Positions 54,962 through 63,991 of a stretch of DNA of 64,000 bases are shown in pieces. A program made the position numbers and the translations under genes. The notes beneath the pieces are model-generated. The model was not told the DNA's origin, did no database searches, and was given only the letters and a program-made list of their open reading frames with translations. This DNA comes from Clostridia bacterium. Its GTDB lineage: Bacteria; Bacillota; Clostridia; Lachnospirales; Lachnospiraceae. Location: positions 43,905 through 107,904 of the forward strand of contig CAJTAT010000010.1 of NCBI GenBank assembly GCA_910574475.1, read 5' to 3'. The first letter of the stretch is position 1. Each line of letters opens with the position of its first letter.

Positions 54962-55948
54962 TTACCTCTTTACCATTTTCTTACCCAAACGCCTTATCAA
55001 ACGGTACATTTGATAATAAAGCGGGCAGTAAGAAATCAAAAACAACTCTCTCCTGGGAATCTCTTCTTTGCCTAAGAAATGATAGGCTTTCTTACATTCC
55101 CTGTAAATCTCATCTTTATAGGGATCAAGGCTCTTGAGCTGGCTTTGATCCAAGTACTTCATACTGCAGACATACATGGACTGGAGAGCTTCAATATAGC
55201 GGATATAGGCAATGTGCTGTACCTCTTTTTCCCCATGCTCTAAAATTTTATGATACAAGTCTCTCGCTGCATCGATTTTTATAAGCCGTTTTGCGCTAAA
55301 GGCTTCGTGCATAATACTATTCTGCCTCTGGAAATAATTGTATAGCACATCGCTGACAGTCGTAATTTTCCGGGACGCATAGACCAACTGGTAGCTGATA
55401 AAGTCATCCTCGTGGACGCGGCTGGCAGGAAACCTGATGGAATCAAACAATTCCTTTTTATAAAGCTTACCCCAGACAACGCTGTGAATAGCCGTCCCGC
55501 TCACATAAGCCTTTACCGCCTCTTCCATAGAATATGTCTTGGCTTCCTGGACTACGCTTTCAAGAACCTCTCCGTTTTCATCTGTCAATCGGTAGCTGCA
55601 GCATATCATATCCGCATCTTCCCTGTCCATCTGATCCATTAAAACAGCAAGAGCCTCCGGCTCTATCCAATCGTCAGAGTCAAGAAAAAAGATAAATCTT
55701 CCGTCTGCATAATCAAGGCCCATATTCCTCGCTTCAGACTGGCCGCCATTTTTTTTATGCATTACCTTAACCCTGGGATCAAGAGCACCAAATTCGTCAC
55801 AATATTGCCCACTCTTATCCGTGGACCCATCATCAATCAGTAAAAGCTCAAAATTCTTGTAGGTCTGATCCAGCACACTCATGACACATTTTCGGATATA
55901 ATGTTCCACATTGTACAGGGGAACAATTACCGATACCAACTCATTCAT
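54962..55948 (-). CDS. Glycosyltransferase family 2
   Basis: 328 residues from the ATG at 55948, which has GAGG nine bases upstream; the longer frame to 55975 begins with a TTG lacking a good site. ELVSVIVPLYNVEHYIRKC at 3-21 (shortened to its recognisable start), LLIDDGSTDKSG and FLDSDDWIEP (DxD near 88) are classic GT2 motifs. EDDFISYQLVY gives the ED pair. It overlaps the upstream GT10 gene by eight bases. Confidence 0.91.
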   Translation of the reverse strand: MNELVSVIVPLYNVEHYIRKCVMSVLDQTYKNFELLLIDDGSTDKSGQYCDEFGALDPRVKVMHKKNGGQSEARNMGLDYADGRFIFFLDSDDWIEPEALAVLMDQMDREDADMICCSYRLTDENGEVLESVVQEAKTYSMEEAVKAYVSGTAIHSVVWGKLYKKELFDSIRFPASRVHEDDFISYQLVYASRKITTVSDVLYNYFQRQNSIMHEAFSAKRLIKIDAARDLYHKILEHGEKEVQHIAYIRYIEALQSMYVCSMKYLDQSQLKSLDPYKDEIYRECKKAYHFLGKEEIPRRELFLISYCPLYYQMYRLIRRLGKKMVKR

Positions 55949-56939
55949 ACAAATGTCCCTCAATTTTTTCCGCAAATCTCTTTCCCAGGATCTTCTTTAA
56001 TTTCTTTATCACTCCATAAGAGCGCTTATACACCCAGTATCTGCGTTGATAAGTCCTCCCCCAGAACACTCTGCTTCTTCGAAAGGCCTTTTCCGGCTCC
56101 TGGGTACAGATAGAAAGCAAAAATTCTTTTACCTGATTCTGCATATCTTCCATCTTAACATTTTCAGGAAAGGCTGGTTCTCGAAGATATGTCTGATACA
56201 ATTCTGGATCCCGGTCCACTTCTTCGATATAGGAGACCAGATCCTCTAGGCTTGAAAAATCATTCGCATCGATAAAGGCTGCTTTATTAAAGTCTTTCCC
56301 AACCTCTGTGTTTCCCCAGTAGATAGGAACCGTTCCCGCAGCAAAGGACTGTAAAATCTTTTCTGTGGTATAGCCCTTATGACTGCTGTTCTCACAGGCA
56401 ATGGAAAATTTGTGTTTTGCTTCAAAATCTCTTTTTGAATCGACTCTCTTTCCGCCATAGGAATTAAAAATTCTACCTCCGCTGTTTATCTTTTTATATC
56501 CATTGATAGCCTCATAGATTTGAGTCCGCATTTCATCTGCGTCGGAATTCGAGTACACAAAGCTGCAAAACTCTGTCTTTTCTGATAGTTTGTCCAAATA
56601 TCCCAAATGTTTCTTCTGCGCGGCCTCTAAATCCTCCTGATAGGTTTCTACAAAATAATAAAAAGGACAGCGCAAATACCGATCCCCAAATTCCATATGT
56701 TCAAATCCAATGGCATAATCACACATCTGAAAATCGGGACAGACATTTTCCCCTGTTATGAAAATACGGACGCAGTCATACTTGATAAAGTCATCATTAA
56801 AAACAGAATAAAACAAGTAGTCTGGATCTTCTGATAAAATCACATGAAAGTCCCTGCTTAAAATATTAAGAATAAAATTGTCATCTTCCTGAAACCCACT
56901 CCAAAAGCCTGTAAACTTGACCTTAATCTCTCTTTTCAT
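55941..56939 (-). CDS. GT10-type (α-1,3-fucosyltransferase-like) glycosyltransferase
   Basis: 332 residues. The C-terminal segment KFSIACENSSHKGYTTEKI near 192-210 is the donor-binding motif of GT10 fucosyltransferases, and FAAGTVPIYWGN follows as expected. GT10 enzymes use GDP-fucose, although bacterial relatives may accept other deoxysugars. No GDP-fucose synthesis gene is in the window. The gene ends in the start of the next GT2 gene. Confidence 0.88.
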   Translation of the reverse strand: MKREIKVKFTGFWSGFQEDDNFILNILSRDFHVILSEDPDYLFYSVFNDDFIKYDCVRIFITGENVCPDFQMCDYAIGFEHMEFGDRYLRCPFYYFVETYQEDLEAAQKKHLGYLDKLSEKTEFCSFVYSNSDADEMRTQIYEAINGYKKINSGGRIFNSYGGKRVDSKRDFEAKHKFSIACENSSHKGYTTEKILQSFAAGTVPIYWGNTEVGKDFNKAAFIDANDFSSLEDLVSYIEEVDRDPELYQTYLREPAFPENVKMEDMQNQVKEFLLSICTQEPEKAFRRSRVFWGRTYQRRYWVYKRSYGVIKKLKKILGKRFAEKIEGHLYE

Positions 56940-56940
56940 A

Positions 56941-58194
56941 CTATTCCTTATGACTTAGAACCTTTGCTTTCCACTCCATCAGACTCATCTGGCTACCGGT
57001 CACTTTATGCACCTGCCTGTTTACCATACGAAGCCATTTATTTTGTTTCAGGAAAAAGTTGACTGGCGGGCGATACTGAGCCTCTCTGCCTTCTCCCACT
57101 TCATGCAGCAGTTGAATCCATTCCTTAATCAAGGTCTCTGGAGCAAACGCGGCCGACACAAATTCTTTTGCCTGAGCCCCCAGCTTTTTATTAAGTTCCC
57201 TATCCGACAGAAGGCGAACCACGAACTTTTTCAAATCCTTCTCCCTATTGTAGAGAAGCCCCGTCTGTCCGTGGATGCTGGTATCCAGGAGTCCCTGTGC
57301 CGCCTTCGTCACCATTGGAATCCCACAGGCTTCCATCTCCACCGCACTTAGCCCAAAAGTCTCTGTCAGGGCGGAGGGGTTAATGATTCCAACGGCTGTT
57401 TTATTAAAAATATTATATTTCTCCTGTCCCAAAACGCCGCAGAAATGAACAGAATCCAGGAGCTCCCCCTTGTCATTCAACAAATGGGGCATGAATCGCT
57501 TTTCATACTGTTCCTCTGCAAGTCCAAACTTTCCTAATCTGGCTTCCCTGGTATAAAGCTTTCCGCTGCCTATGACATAGAGCTGTGCGTCTGGAGCCTC
57601 AGATACAATACCTTTCCACTGCTCTGCCAGAATATGAAATCCCTTGCTGGGATCCAGATTTCCCATATAGGTGACAATCTTCTCATAATCATCCTGTCTC
57701 CTATACTCCTCCAGATCCCCCTTAAACATATTAAAAATATAAGTGGACTTCTTGCATATCCTGTGATCCAGATACAGGTCATACAACTGCCTTCCTACAA
57801 ACACCACTCGTTTGATGGCGTCGCAGCGCACAATTGCATCCGCCTGTTCCACGGACAGATGATTGTGAACCCATAAGACAATCGGAACCCTGGCATTTTT
57901 CATTTTATCGTAATCATCCAAGCGGGAACGATGGGTGCAGATCAAAACATCTACTCCCCTCTCATTTCTCAAGGCCTCTTCCCAGTATGTGATTTTTTTT
58001 ACTTCCACATTCTCAGGAAAATGTGTATCCCGAAATTGATATACGGTCAGTGACATATCTTCCTCTTTTGCCAGATATCTCACTAACATACCAAGGCAAT
58101 ATTGTGCCCCTCCCACTCCGGGGTTTCCCTTCTCAGGTTGTCTCATATCACTTTCCGGGGTGAACTCGTTTCCATATAAAATTTCTATTTTCAT
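56941..58194 (-). CDS. Glycosyltransferase family 4
   Basis: 417 residues, GT-B fold. VGGAQYCLGMLVRYL near 27, IVTYMGNLDPSKGFHIL near 195 and ALTETFGLSAVEMEACGIP (EX7E, near 300) identify the family. ALTETFG is the donor phosphate and sugar-binding part. There is one base between its stop and the GT10 start. Sugar unknown; capsular and exopolysaccharide GT4s of this type often use UDP-glucose, UDP-GlcNAc or GDP-mannose. Confidence 0.91.
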   Translation of the reverse strand: MKIEILYGNEFTPESDMRQPEKGNPGVGGAQYCLGMLVRYLAKEEDMSLTVYQFRDTHFPENVEVKKITYWEEALRNERGVDVLICTHRSRLDDYDKMKNARVPIVLWVHNHLSVEQADAIVRCDAIKRVVFVGRQLYDLYLDHRICKKSTYIFNMFKGDLEEYRRQDDYEKIVTYMGNLDPSKGFHILAEQWKGIVSEAPDAQLYVIGSGKLYTREARLGKFGLAEEQYEKRFMPHLLNDKGELLDSVHFCGVLGQEKYNIFNKTAVGIINPSALTETFGLSAVEMEACGIPMVTKAAQGLLDTSIHGQTGLLYNREKDLKKFVVRLLSDRELNKKLGAQAKEFVSAAFAPETLIKEWIQLLHEVGEGREAQYRPPVNFFLKQNKWLRMVNRQVHKVTGSQMSLMEWKAKVLSHKE

Positions 58195-58195
58195 C

Positions 58196-59410
58196 TTAGC
58201 TCACGCTGCTTTCCTGGCTTTCTGCACATTTGCGGAACTGGCAGATAATTCCCGCCATGAGAGTAAAATACAGAAAATAATCCGGCCGATCCACGCCGCC
58301 CAGCTCTACATAGAGGTACAGAGCGATCCCCATCAAAACGGATGGAAGTAAATATTTGATCTTATGGGAAACATTCTTATTTAAAACCACCTTTATGGTG
58401 TCAAAAAATGCCCCTAAAGTAAACAGCACTACCGGGATAAAGGATGCAAGTCCAGTCTGATTCGCCATCTCCAGCCAATAATTATGGGCATGATTCAGCC
58501 CCAGCAAATCCATAGTTCCCCCGCCTTTCCAATGTGAAAAAAGCTGGGAAGCAGCCTTTGCATGTCCTGCAAACCGAATATTGTGTAAAATGCCTCCATC
58601 TCTCGCGGTTAACCTTATAAAATAAGGAGTCTCTTTTATCCCTCCCACATTCAGGCCTACTACAAGAGCGATGCACAGTAGGAGGGCAAGCACAGCTCCG
58701 ATACAGAAATAGATCACTTTTTTCGACGTCCTATTCAAATAAATACAAATCACTACATTCATACACAGTACGATTGCAGTCAATACAAGAACCAAACGAT
58801 TGTCATATAGAATATTAATCACATTTGCGATGAGGGCGCAGGCAAGAATTGCCACTCCATAGTACCATTTTTTTGTGGTATAATAGATTCCATAGGCAAT
58901 GAGAGCCGCAATGGTGACAGCCAAAAAGCTGTGTTCTGTGGTGATCTGGCAGAGCACATCCGGCCAGAAGTCATCCCAGTACTTTCCATTGTGTCCCTGG
59001 GTCCACGCATAAAAGTTCAGGAGCGCATGAATAAACATTCCTATGGTAACGGCTACTGCTATAATTTCTGCTTTCGTTTCAAAGGGATTGTCTTTCGACA
59101 CTTTACCGATGAGCTGCCTTCCAAGGAGATAAAAGAGCACTGGAACCACAGCCAGGCTTAGAATCAGGGTAATGCTCCATTCTGGGTTATAATGTTTGTA
59201 AATAATTGCGTGGGCAAACATCCCCACCGCAAGTATCACAGCCTTCACATCCAGTTTTACCGCTGTCTTCATCACGACACAGTACAGTCCGGCCAGCACA
59301 ATCCAGACTATGGCAAGCTTATTTCGAAATCCAAATAAGTCTACGGCATAGAGAAACAAAATAAAGACATTTACAATCCAAAATATTTTTTCCTTATCCA
59401 ATTCTTTCAT
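58196..59410 (-). CDS. O-antigen ligase/polymerase-like membrane protein (Wzy candidate)
   Basis: 404 residues from the ATG at 59410, preceded by AGGAG at eight bases. About 11 membrane segments. A long outer loop runs from LTARDGGILHNIRFAGH to LLGLNHAHNYWLEMANQTG, where NHAHNYWLE matches the conserved His-Asn motif of the Wzy_C/WaaL superfamily. In this operon, with a Wzx flippase, it is the most likely repeat-unit polymerase. No other polymerase candidate is seen in the right-hand operon. Confidence 0.85.
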   Translation of the reverse strand: MKELDKEKIFWIVNVFILFLYAVDLFGFRNKLAIVWIVLAGLYCVVMKTAVKLDVKAVILAVGMFAHAIIYKHYNPEWSITLILSLAVVPVLFYLLGRQLIGKVSKDNPFETKAEIIAVAVTIGMFIHALLNFYAWTQGHNGKYWDDFWPDVLCQITTEHSFLAVTIAALIAYGIYYTTKKWYYGVAILACALIANVINILYDNRLVLVLTAIVLCMNVVICIYLNRTSKKVIYFCIGAVLALLLCIALVVGLNVGGIKETPYFIRLTARDGGILHNIRFAGHAKAASQLFSHWKGGGTMDLLGLNHAHNYWLEMANQTGLASFIPVVLFTLGAFFDTIKVVLNKNVSHKIKYLLPSVLMGIALYLYVELGGVDRPDYFLYFTLMAGIICQFRKCAESQESSVS

Positions 59411-59456
59411 ACGTTTTTCTCCTCGCATCCCACAATGTGACCGCTCTTTGAAGGTT

Positions 59457-60527
59457 CTATTTATAATAAGTTTTGTACCACTGGGCGAACTTGCGAATCC
59501 CTTCCCTGAGGGAGGTCTCCGGCTTGAATCCTGTATCCTCCTCTAACTGTGACACATCTGCAAATGTCACTTCCACATCTCCGGGCTGCATTCCAACCAG
59601 CTCCTTGTGAGCTTCAAAATCATAATCCTCCGGCAGTACCCTGGCTTGCTTTAACTCTTCCTCCAGGATCTTCACAAAATCCAGAAGATTTTCCGGCTTA
59701 TTGTTTCCAATATTGTAGATCTGATATCTCACCCCATCCTCATTTTTCAGAGGACTCCGCTGCATGATCTCTGTCACACCTGTGACAATATCGTCAATAT
59801 AGGTGAAATCACGCTTGCAGTTTCCATAATTGAAAATCTGAATCTTTTCTCCGGCCAGCAGCTTGTTGGTAAAACTAAAATAAGCCATATCCGGCCGCCC
59901 TGCAGGGCCATAAACGGTAAAAAAACGCAGTCCCGTGGCAGGAATCCCATAAAGCTTGGCGTAAGCATGAGCAAAAAGCTCGTTGGATTTCTTCGTGGCC
60001 GCATACAGAGAGACAGGGTTGTCCACCTGATCCTCTGTGGAATATGGAATCTTCGCATTATTTCCATACACAGACGAAGAGCTTGCATAGACAAGATGCT
60101 CCACTCCTTTCGCCCCATTGTCATAGCTGTGACGGCATGCCTCCAGGATATTGTAAAACCCAATCACATTTGAGTAAATATAGGCGTCTGGGTTGGTGAT
60201 GCTGTAGCGCACACCTGCCTGAGCGGCCAGATTGACCACAATATCCGGCTCACAGGTATGAAAAATCTCATCTACCAGCCCTTTATCTGCAATGTCGCCT
60301 TTGATGAACGTAAAGCTTCCCTTATGCTCTTCCTGCACCGATTTTATCTCCTGCAGGCGAAACTCTTTCAGAGACACATCATAATAGTCATTCAGGTTGT
60401 CCACACCTACAATCTGCATCTTATCCTCAGACTGCAGCAGCGCCCTGACTAAATTTGCTCCGATAAATCCTGCCGCCCCTGTCACCAGTACCATCTTGCT
60501 AGACAGCTGAATATTTTTCTCTAACAT
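59457..60527 (-). CDS. UDP-glucuronate 4-epimerase-like NAD-dependent epimerase
   Basis: 356 residues, extended SDR. NAD-binding TGAAGFIGANL at 17-27, VDNLNDYYDVSLKEFRL typical of the CapI/GAE group, ASSSSVYG and the catalytic YAATKK. RFFTVYGPAGRPDMAYFSF is a strong signature of UDP-glucuronate epimerases. It lies 10 bases downstream of ugd. The pair would give UDP-glucuronic then UDP-galacturonic acid for an acidic glycan. Confidence 0.92.
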   Translation of the reverse strand: MLEKNIQLSSKMVLVTGAAGFIGANLVRALLQSEDKMQIVGVDNLNDYYDVSLKEFRLQEIKSVQEEHKGSFTFIKGDIADKGLVDEIFHTCEPDIVVNLAAQAGVRYSITNPDAYIYSNVIGFYNILEACRHSYDNGAKGVEHLVYASSSSVYGNNAKIPYSTEDQVDNPVSLYAATKKSNELFAHAYAKLYGIPATGLRFFTVYGPAGRPDMAYFSFTNKLLAGEKIQIFNYGNCKRDFTYIDDIVTGVTEIMQRSPLKNEDGVRYQIYNIGNNKPENLLDFVKILEEELKQARVLPEDYDFEAHKELVGMQPGDVEVTFADVSQLEEDTGFKPETSLREGIRKFAQWYKTYYK

Positions 60528-60537
60528 TACGCGTTCC

Positions 60538-61830
60538 CTATCTTCCTATTCCATAATATTCTATTCCAACCTTTTCCATGGCGCCCTTGTCATACATATT
60601 TCTTCCGTCATATAAGAGAGCAGTCCTCATCCATTCCTTGAATTTCTGAGGAGCAATACTCCTGATTTCCTCCCATTCCGTAAATGCAAAGCAGACATTT
60701 GCCCCCTTAAGTGCCTCCTCTATGGTGTCTGTATACTGAATTCCCTCGGGGAATCTCTGGCGAAAACGCTCTGCTCCGATGGGATCATAGGCGTAAATAT
60801 CCGCCCCTGCCTCCAAAAGCAACGGAACATTATCAAGCGAGGGCGCCTCCCTCAAATCATCTGTCCCCGGCTTAAAGGTCAGCCCCAGTACAGCCACCTT
60901 CAACCCTTGGAATGTAATCAGTCGCTGACATGCTTTCTTAAACAGCAAGGTTTTTTGCTCCTTATTTACCTCAATAGCAGCTTTCACAGTCTTCAGCTCA
61001 TAATGATTTTGTTTAGCCAGATATTCCAAGGCCTTTGTATCTTTGGGAAAGCAGCTTCCTCCGTAGCCGATTCCTGCATTGAGGAACCGTCGTCCGATTC
61101 GCTCGTCGTAGGACATTCCTTCTGCGATATCTTTTATATCAGCTCCCACCAGCTCACAGAGATTCGCGATATCATTCATATAGGAAATCTTTAATGCCAG
61201 GAAGTCATTGCAGGCATACTTGATCATCTCCGCGCTTCTCCGCTTTACGGATACGATAGGCAGATGGAAGGGCTCATAGATTTCTTTTAATTTCGCCTCC
61301 GCTTCCGGGCTTTCCGTTCCAATAATAATACGGGCTGCATGCAAGGTGTCATGGACAGCCGTGCCCTGAGCCAGGAATTCTGGGTTGCTTGCCACTTCTA
61401 CCTTTACATCATTGACCAGAAAGTCTTTGATAAACTGCTCTACTTTATCATTGGTCCCAACAGGAACCGTGGATTTTACTACTACAAGGCAGTCGTGGAC
61501 TACATTTTCCGCTATCTGACGGGCAACCGTGGCTATATAGGACAGATCTGCAGAGCCGTCGGGACGTTCCGGCGTCCCCACTCCTATAAAAATCACATCT
61601 GCATTTTTGTATGCTGTCCCATAGTCTACGGTATAGTCTATCCGGCCGGCGGCATAATTTTTCTGCATTAATTCTTCCAAATCCTGTTCATAAATGGGGC
61701 TTATCCCGGATTTCATCAACGCTACTTTATTCTCATCCACATCCACGCAAGTCACTTGGTGTCCTACCTCTGCAAAGCATACGCCTGCTACCAGTCCTAC
61801 GTATCCTGTTCCTGCTACTGCTATATTCAT
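60538..61830 (-). CDS. ugd: UDP-glucose 6-dehydrogenase
   Basis: 430 residues from the ATG at 61830, which matches the universal start MNIAVAGTGYVGLVAG and has AAGGA nine bases upstream; the longer frame from 61899 is rejected. The catalytic cysteine lies in GIGYGGSCFPKD (near 260), and the C-terminal domain has GLTFKPGTDDLREAPS. It oxidises UDP-glucose to UDP-glucuronate. It is the first gene of the right-hand operon, right behind the promoter at 61871-61899. Confidence 0.96.
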   Translation of the reverse strand: MNIAVAGTGYVGLVAGVCFAEVGHQVTCVDVDENKVALMKSGISPIYEQDLEELMQKNYAAGRIDYTVDYGTAYKNADVIFIGVGTPERPDGSADLSYIATVARQIAENVVHDCLVVVKSTVPVGTNDKVEQFIKDFLVNDVKVEVASNPEFLAQGTAVHDTLHAARIIIGTESPEAEAKLKEIYEPFHLPIVSVKRRSAEMIKYACNDFLALKISYMNDIANLCELVGADIKDIAEGMSYDERIGRRFLNAGIGYGGSCFPKDTKALEYLAKQNHYELKTVKAAIEVNKEQKTLLFKKACQRLITFQGLKVAVLGLTFKPGTDDLREAPSLDNVPLLLEAGADIYAYDPIGAERFRQRFPEGIQYTDTIEEALKGANVCFAFTEWEEIRSIAPQKFKEWMRTALLYDGRNMYDKGAMEKVGIEYYGIGR

Positions 61831-61870
61831 TGTGTACCATCCTTTTTCTGAAGTTAATATATATTGGTTT

Positions 61871-61899
61871 AGTATATCACAACTTGGGGGGATAGCCAA
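61871..61899 (-). promoter_or_regulatory. Promoter of the right-hand (ugd) operon
   Basis: Minus strand TTGGCT (61894-61899), 17-base spacer, TATACT (61871-61876). The spacer includes a run of six C residues (G at 61886-61891 on the plus strand). The ugd ATG is 41 bases downstream. A second TATAAT at 61940-61945 lacks a good -35 box. Confidence 0.65.
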
Positions 61900-61979
61900 T
61901 ACTATCTTCGAGGGCTAATAATCTATCTGGAACTACATGATTATACTCCACTCACTTGGTAATCGTTTGGTCTACTGTT

Positions 61980-63689
61980 TTACTGCTGCAAGCATTGTAC
62001 CATACAGCTCTTCTTTCTACATGCAATCCCATACTTGAGAATACGGGTCATCTCATCCTGGCGAAGCCTGGCTTCATAGTTCTTTGTCTCAATCTGTTTC
62101 AAGGCTTCTTCACATCCCTCTTCCAGACCATTTTCCTCTGCATATTTCATTTCTATTACTATCCCCGTCTCTTCCTCCTCGATCTCCACCAGGATATCGC
62201 TGTATCCCTCCCCTGATTCCACATTGGAGGCAAGATACCAGTCCTCCCGATGGCTTAACAACCCAAGAAGGATACCATGGTAGAAGCTCTCCTTTTTTCC
62301 CTTTCGCGCACCCGTGTCACGGATGCTGATGGTCTTTTGCAGATACGCGTTCAACTGCATCTCTATGGTCTCTGGGTCTCCTTTCAGAAAAGCATCGCAA
62401 AATGCGTCCAGCTTTGGCGTATCCCTTCTGACTTCCTCCTGTATCCACTCCATCACCTGCTCTATAAAGATCTTGCGTATCTCAAGGTTTGGGATGGCCA
62501 GACGGTATTCATCTTCCCCCGCCTCTCCCCTGTTAGTCAGGTAGCCTGTGGTAAATAGAACGCTCCATAGGTTATCAATACTCTGATATAAATCCCGGTA
62601 GGTCAATTCCTCATTGATCTTTTTTACTACTGTTCCCCCATTGACCAACTCTTCGATCTCCCGGCGTACCCTTCCTTTTGCCATTCGCAAAAAGGTACGG
62701 ATAATCTCATTTCCGCTGGTATTGATCCAGAAGGCTTTGGGCCTTGCATTGGGATTGGAGCGCAGTAAATCTACATAATTAATCACATCCCAGGGGCAGT
62801 AGACATCGGAATCTCCAAACCGATACCCATCATACCATTCTTTTGTTAAATCATATTTATCCTCAATACCATAATACTTGAAAAGTTCTCTGACTTCCCT
62901 GTCTAAAAAACCAAAATGTTCATTAAATTGAACATTTGTAATAGACAGCACCCGAAGATTATTCAATCCAGTAAATATACTCTCTTTCGCAACCCGCAGG
63001 CACCCGGTCAATACTGCAAACTGCAGATTTTCATTGCTTTTCAGGGCGCGGCTGAATAGCTTTCGTATGGTGGCCACCATCTCATCATAGTAACCAAAGT
63101 GCTGGGCTTTATCCAGAGGCACATCGTATTCGTCGATTAACAGAATGACTTTCTGGTTATAATGCTTTCTTAAGAGCTGAGTAAGCATAAGGAGGCTGTT
63201 TCCCAGAACTTCATCCGGCATGATAAAGCCCTGACCGCCCCTGGTATCCACCTTGATCAGTTGTTTATATTGCTCTTTCTCTTCCCCAGAAAGTCTGTCA
63301 CTTTCTTTTAAAAAAGAAAACCGAAGGGCCTCGTCGCCGATAATCGAGCACAGCATTCCCCTTGCGCCTTCATAGTTCGTAAAGTCTGCATCCTTCAGAC
63401 TAATAGTAATCACAGGGAATTGACCCATATACTCCAGACAAAGCTTCGCTTCCCTGGCTATGGCAAGCCCGTCAAACAGGCTGCTGTCGCAGCCGTACTC
63501 AAAGAAGTATTTGAGCATACTCATATTCAGAGACTTTCCGAATCTTCTGGGGCGGGTAAACAGATTCACCTTTCCCCAGTTTTCTAACAGCTCCTTTATT
63601 AGCCCTGTTTTATCTATATAGTAGAAACCTTCCTTACAGATTTCCTCAAAATTTTCAATGCCAATGGGTAGTTTTTTTGTAGTTTTCAA
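61980..63689 (-). CDS. AAA-ATPase-like / PD-(D/E)XK nuclease family protein
   Basis: 569 residues from a TTG start at 63689. GGGAG lies 10 bases upstream, exactly as for the paralogue at the left edge, and the protein match between the two begins here; an open frame extends 90 codons further but looks like leader DNA. Walker A RPRRFGKS near residue 45, Walker B VILLIDEYD, arginine-rich sensor region LTGCLRVAKESIF. The C-terminus has YSDILVEIEEEETGIVIEMKYAE, with the Asp and Glu-x-Lys of PD-(D/E)XK nucleases (quoted in part: IVIEMKYAE). Family PF09820 with PDDEXK_9; role unknown. It ends 149 bases before ugd. Confidence 0.9.
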   Translation of the reverse strand: MKTTKKLPIGIENFEEICKEGFYYIDKTGLIKELLENWGKVNLFTRPRRFGKSLNMSMLKYFFEYGCDSSLFDGLAIAREAKLCLEYMGQFPVITISLKDADFTNYEGARGMLCSIIGDEALRFSFLKESDRLSGEEKEQYKQLIKVDTRGGQGFIMPDEVLGNSLLMLTQLLRKHYNQKVILLIDEYDVPLDKAQHFGYYDEMVATIRKLFSRALKSNENLQFAVLTGCLRVAKESIFTGLNNLRVLSITNVQFNEHFGFLDREVRELFKYYGIEDKYDLTKEWYDGYRFGDSDVYCPWDVINYVDLLRSNPNARPKAFWINTSGNEIIRTFLRMAKGRVRREIEELVNGGTVVKKINEELTYRDLYQSIDNLWSVLFTTGYLTNRGEAGEDEYRLAIPNLEIRKIFIEQVMEWIQEEVRRDTPKLDAFCDAFLKGDPETIEMQLNAYLQKTISIRDTGARKGKKESFYHGILLGLLSHREDWYLASNVESGEGYSDILVEIEEEETGIVIEMKYAEENGLEEGCEEALKQIETKNYEARLRQDEMTRILKYGIACRKKSCMVQCLQQ

Positions 63690-63759
63690 ATATTGTTCAC
63701 TCCCTTTCGGAATCAACTTTGTAAGTTTTGTTGCTTTTTGTTGCTCTGGCTTCGTTCTC

Positions 63760-63787
63760 ATTTTAACAGATGTGGGGGGGATTTCAA
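63760..63787 (-). promoter_or_regulatory. Promoter of the AAA-ATPase/nuclease-like gene
   Basis: Minus strand TTGAAA (63782-63787), 16-base spacer, TAAAAT (63760-63765). The spacer contains seven C residues in a row (G at 63774-63780 on the plus strand). The TTG start is 70 bases downstream of the -10 box. Confidence 0.6.
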
Positions 63788-63836
63788 AGGGATACTTGGG
63801 AAAATGTTTTCTTCCCTCTCCCAAGTTCTTTCTTTT

Positions 63837-63866
63837 TTGCATAAAATTTGGTAGAATATGTATATT
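63837..63866 (+). promoter_or_regulatory. Rightward promoter candidate 1
   Basis: TTGCAT (63837-63842), 18-base spacer, TATATT (63861-63866). It points at the gene beyond the right edge. Confidence 0.4.
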
Positions 63867-63912
63867 AATTCTGACGGATTTTGTATTAGGACAATATGAA
63901 GTGACCCCACAT

Positions 63913-63941
63913 TTGTAGCAACGTGGATTTACCTGTATACT
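63913..63941 (+). promoter_or_regulatory. Rightward promoter candidate 2
   Basis: TTGTAG (63913-63918), 17-base spacer, TATACT (63936-63941). It lies closer to the off-window gene than candidate 1, with the inverted repeat 63961-63976 just downstream as a possible operator. Confidence 0.4.
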
Positions 63942-63982
63942 AGAGTTTGTTAAGAACAATGGTAACAGGGATTACCGCATAC

Positions 63983-63991
63983 AAAAGGAGG
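63983..63991 (+). promoter_or_regulatory. Ribosome site for a gene starting beyond the right edge
   Basis: AAAAGGAGG followed by nine bases to the window end. With normal spacing the start codon should be at about 64001. Confidence 0.6.

Noticed and set aside
63690..63959. N-terminal 90-residue extension of the AAA-ATPase-like protein
   Set aside because: The paralogue match and the ribosome site both place the start at the TTG at 63689; the extension covers the promoter.
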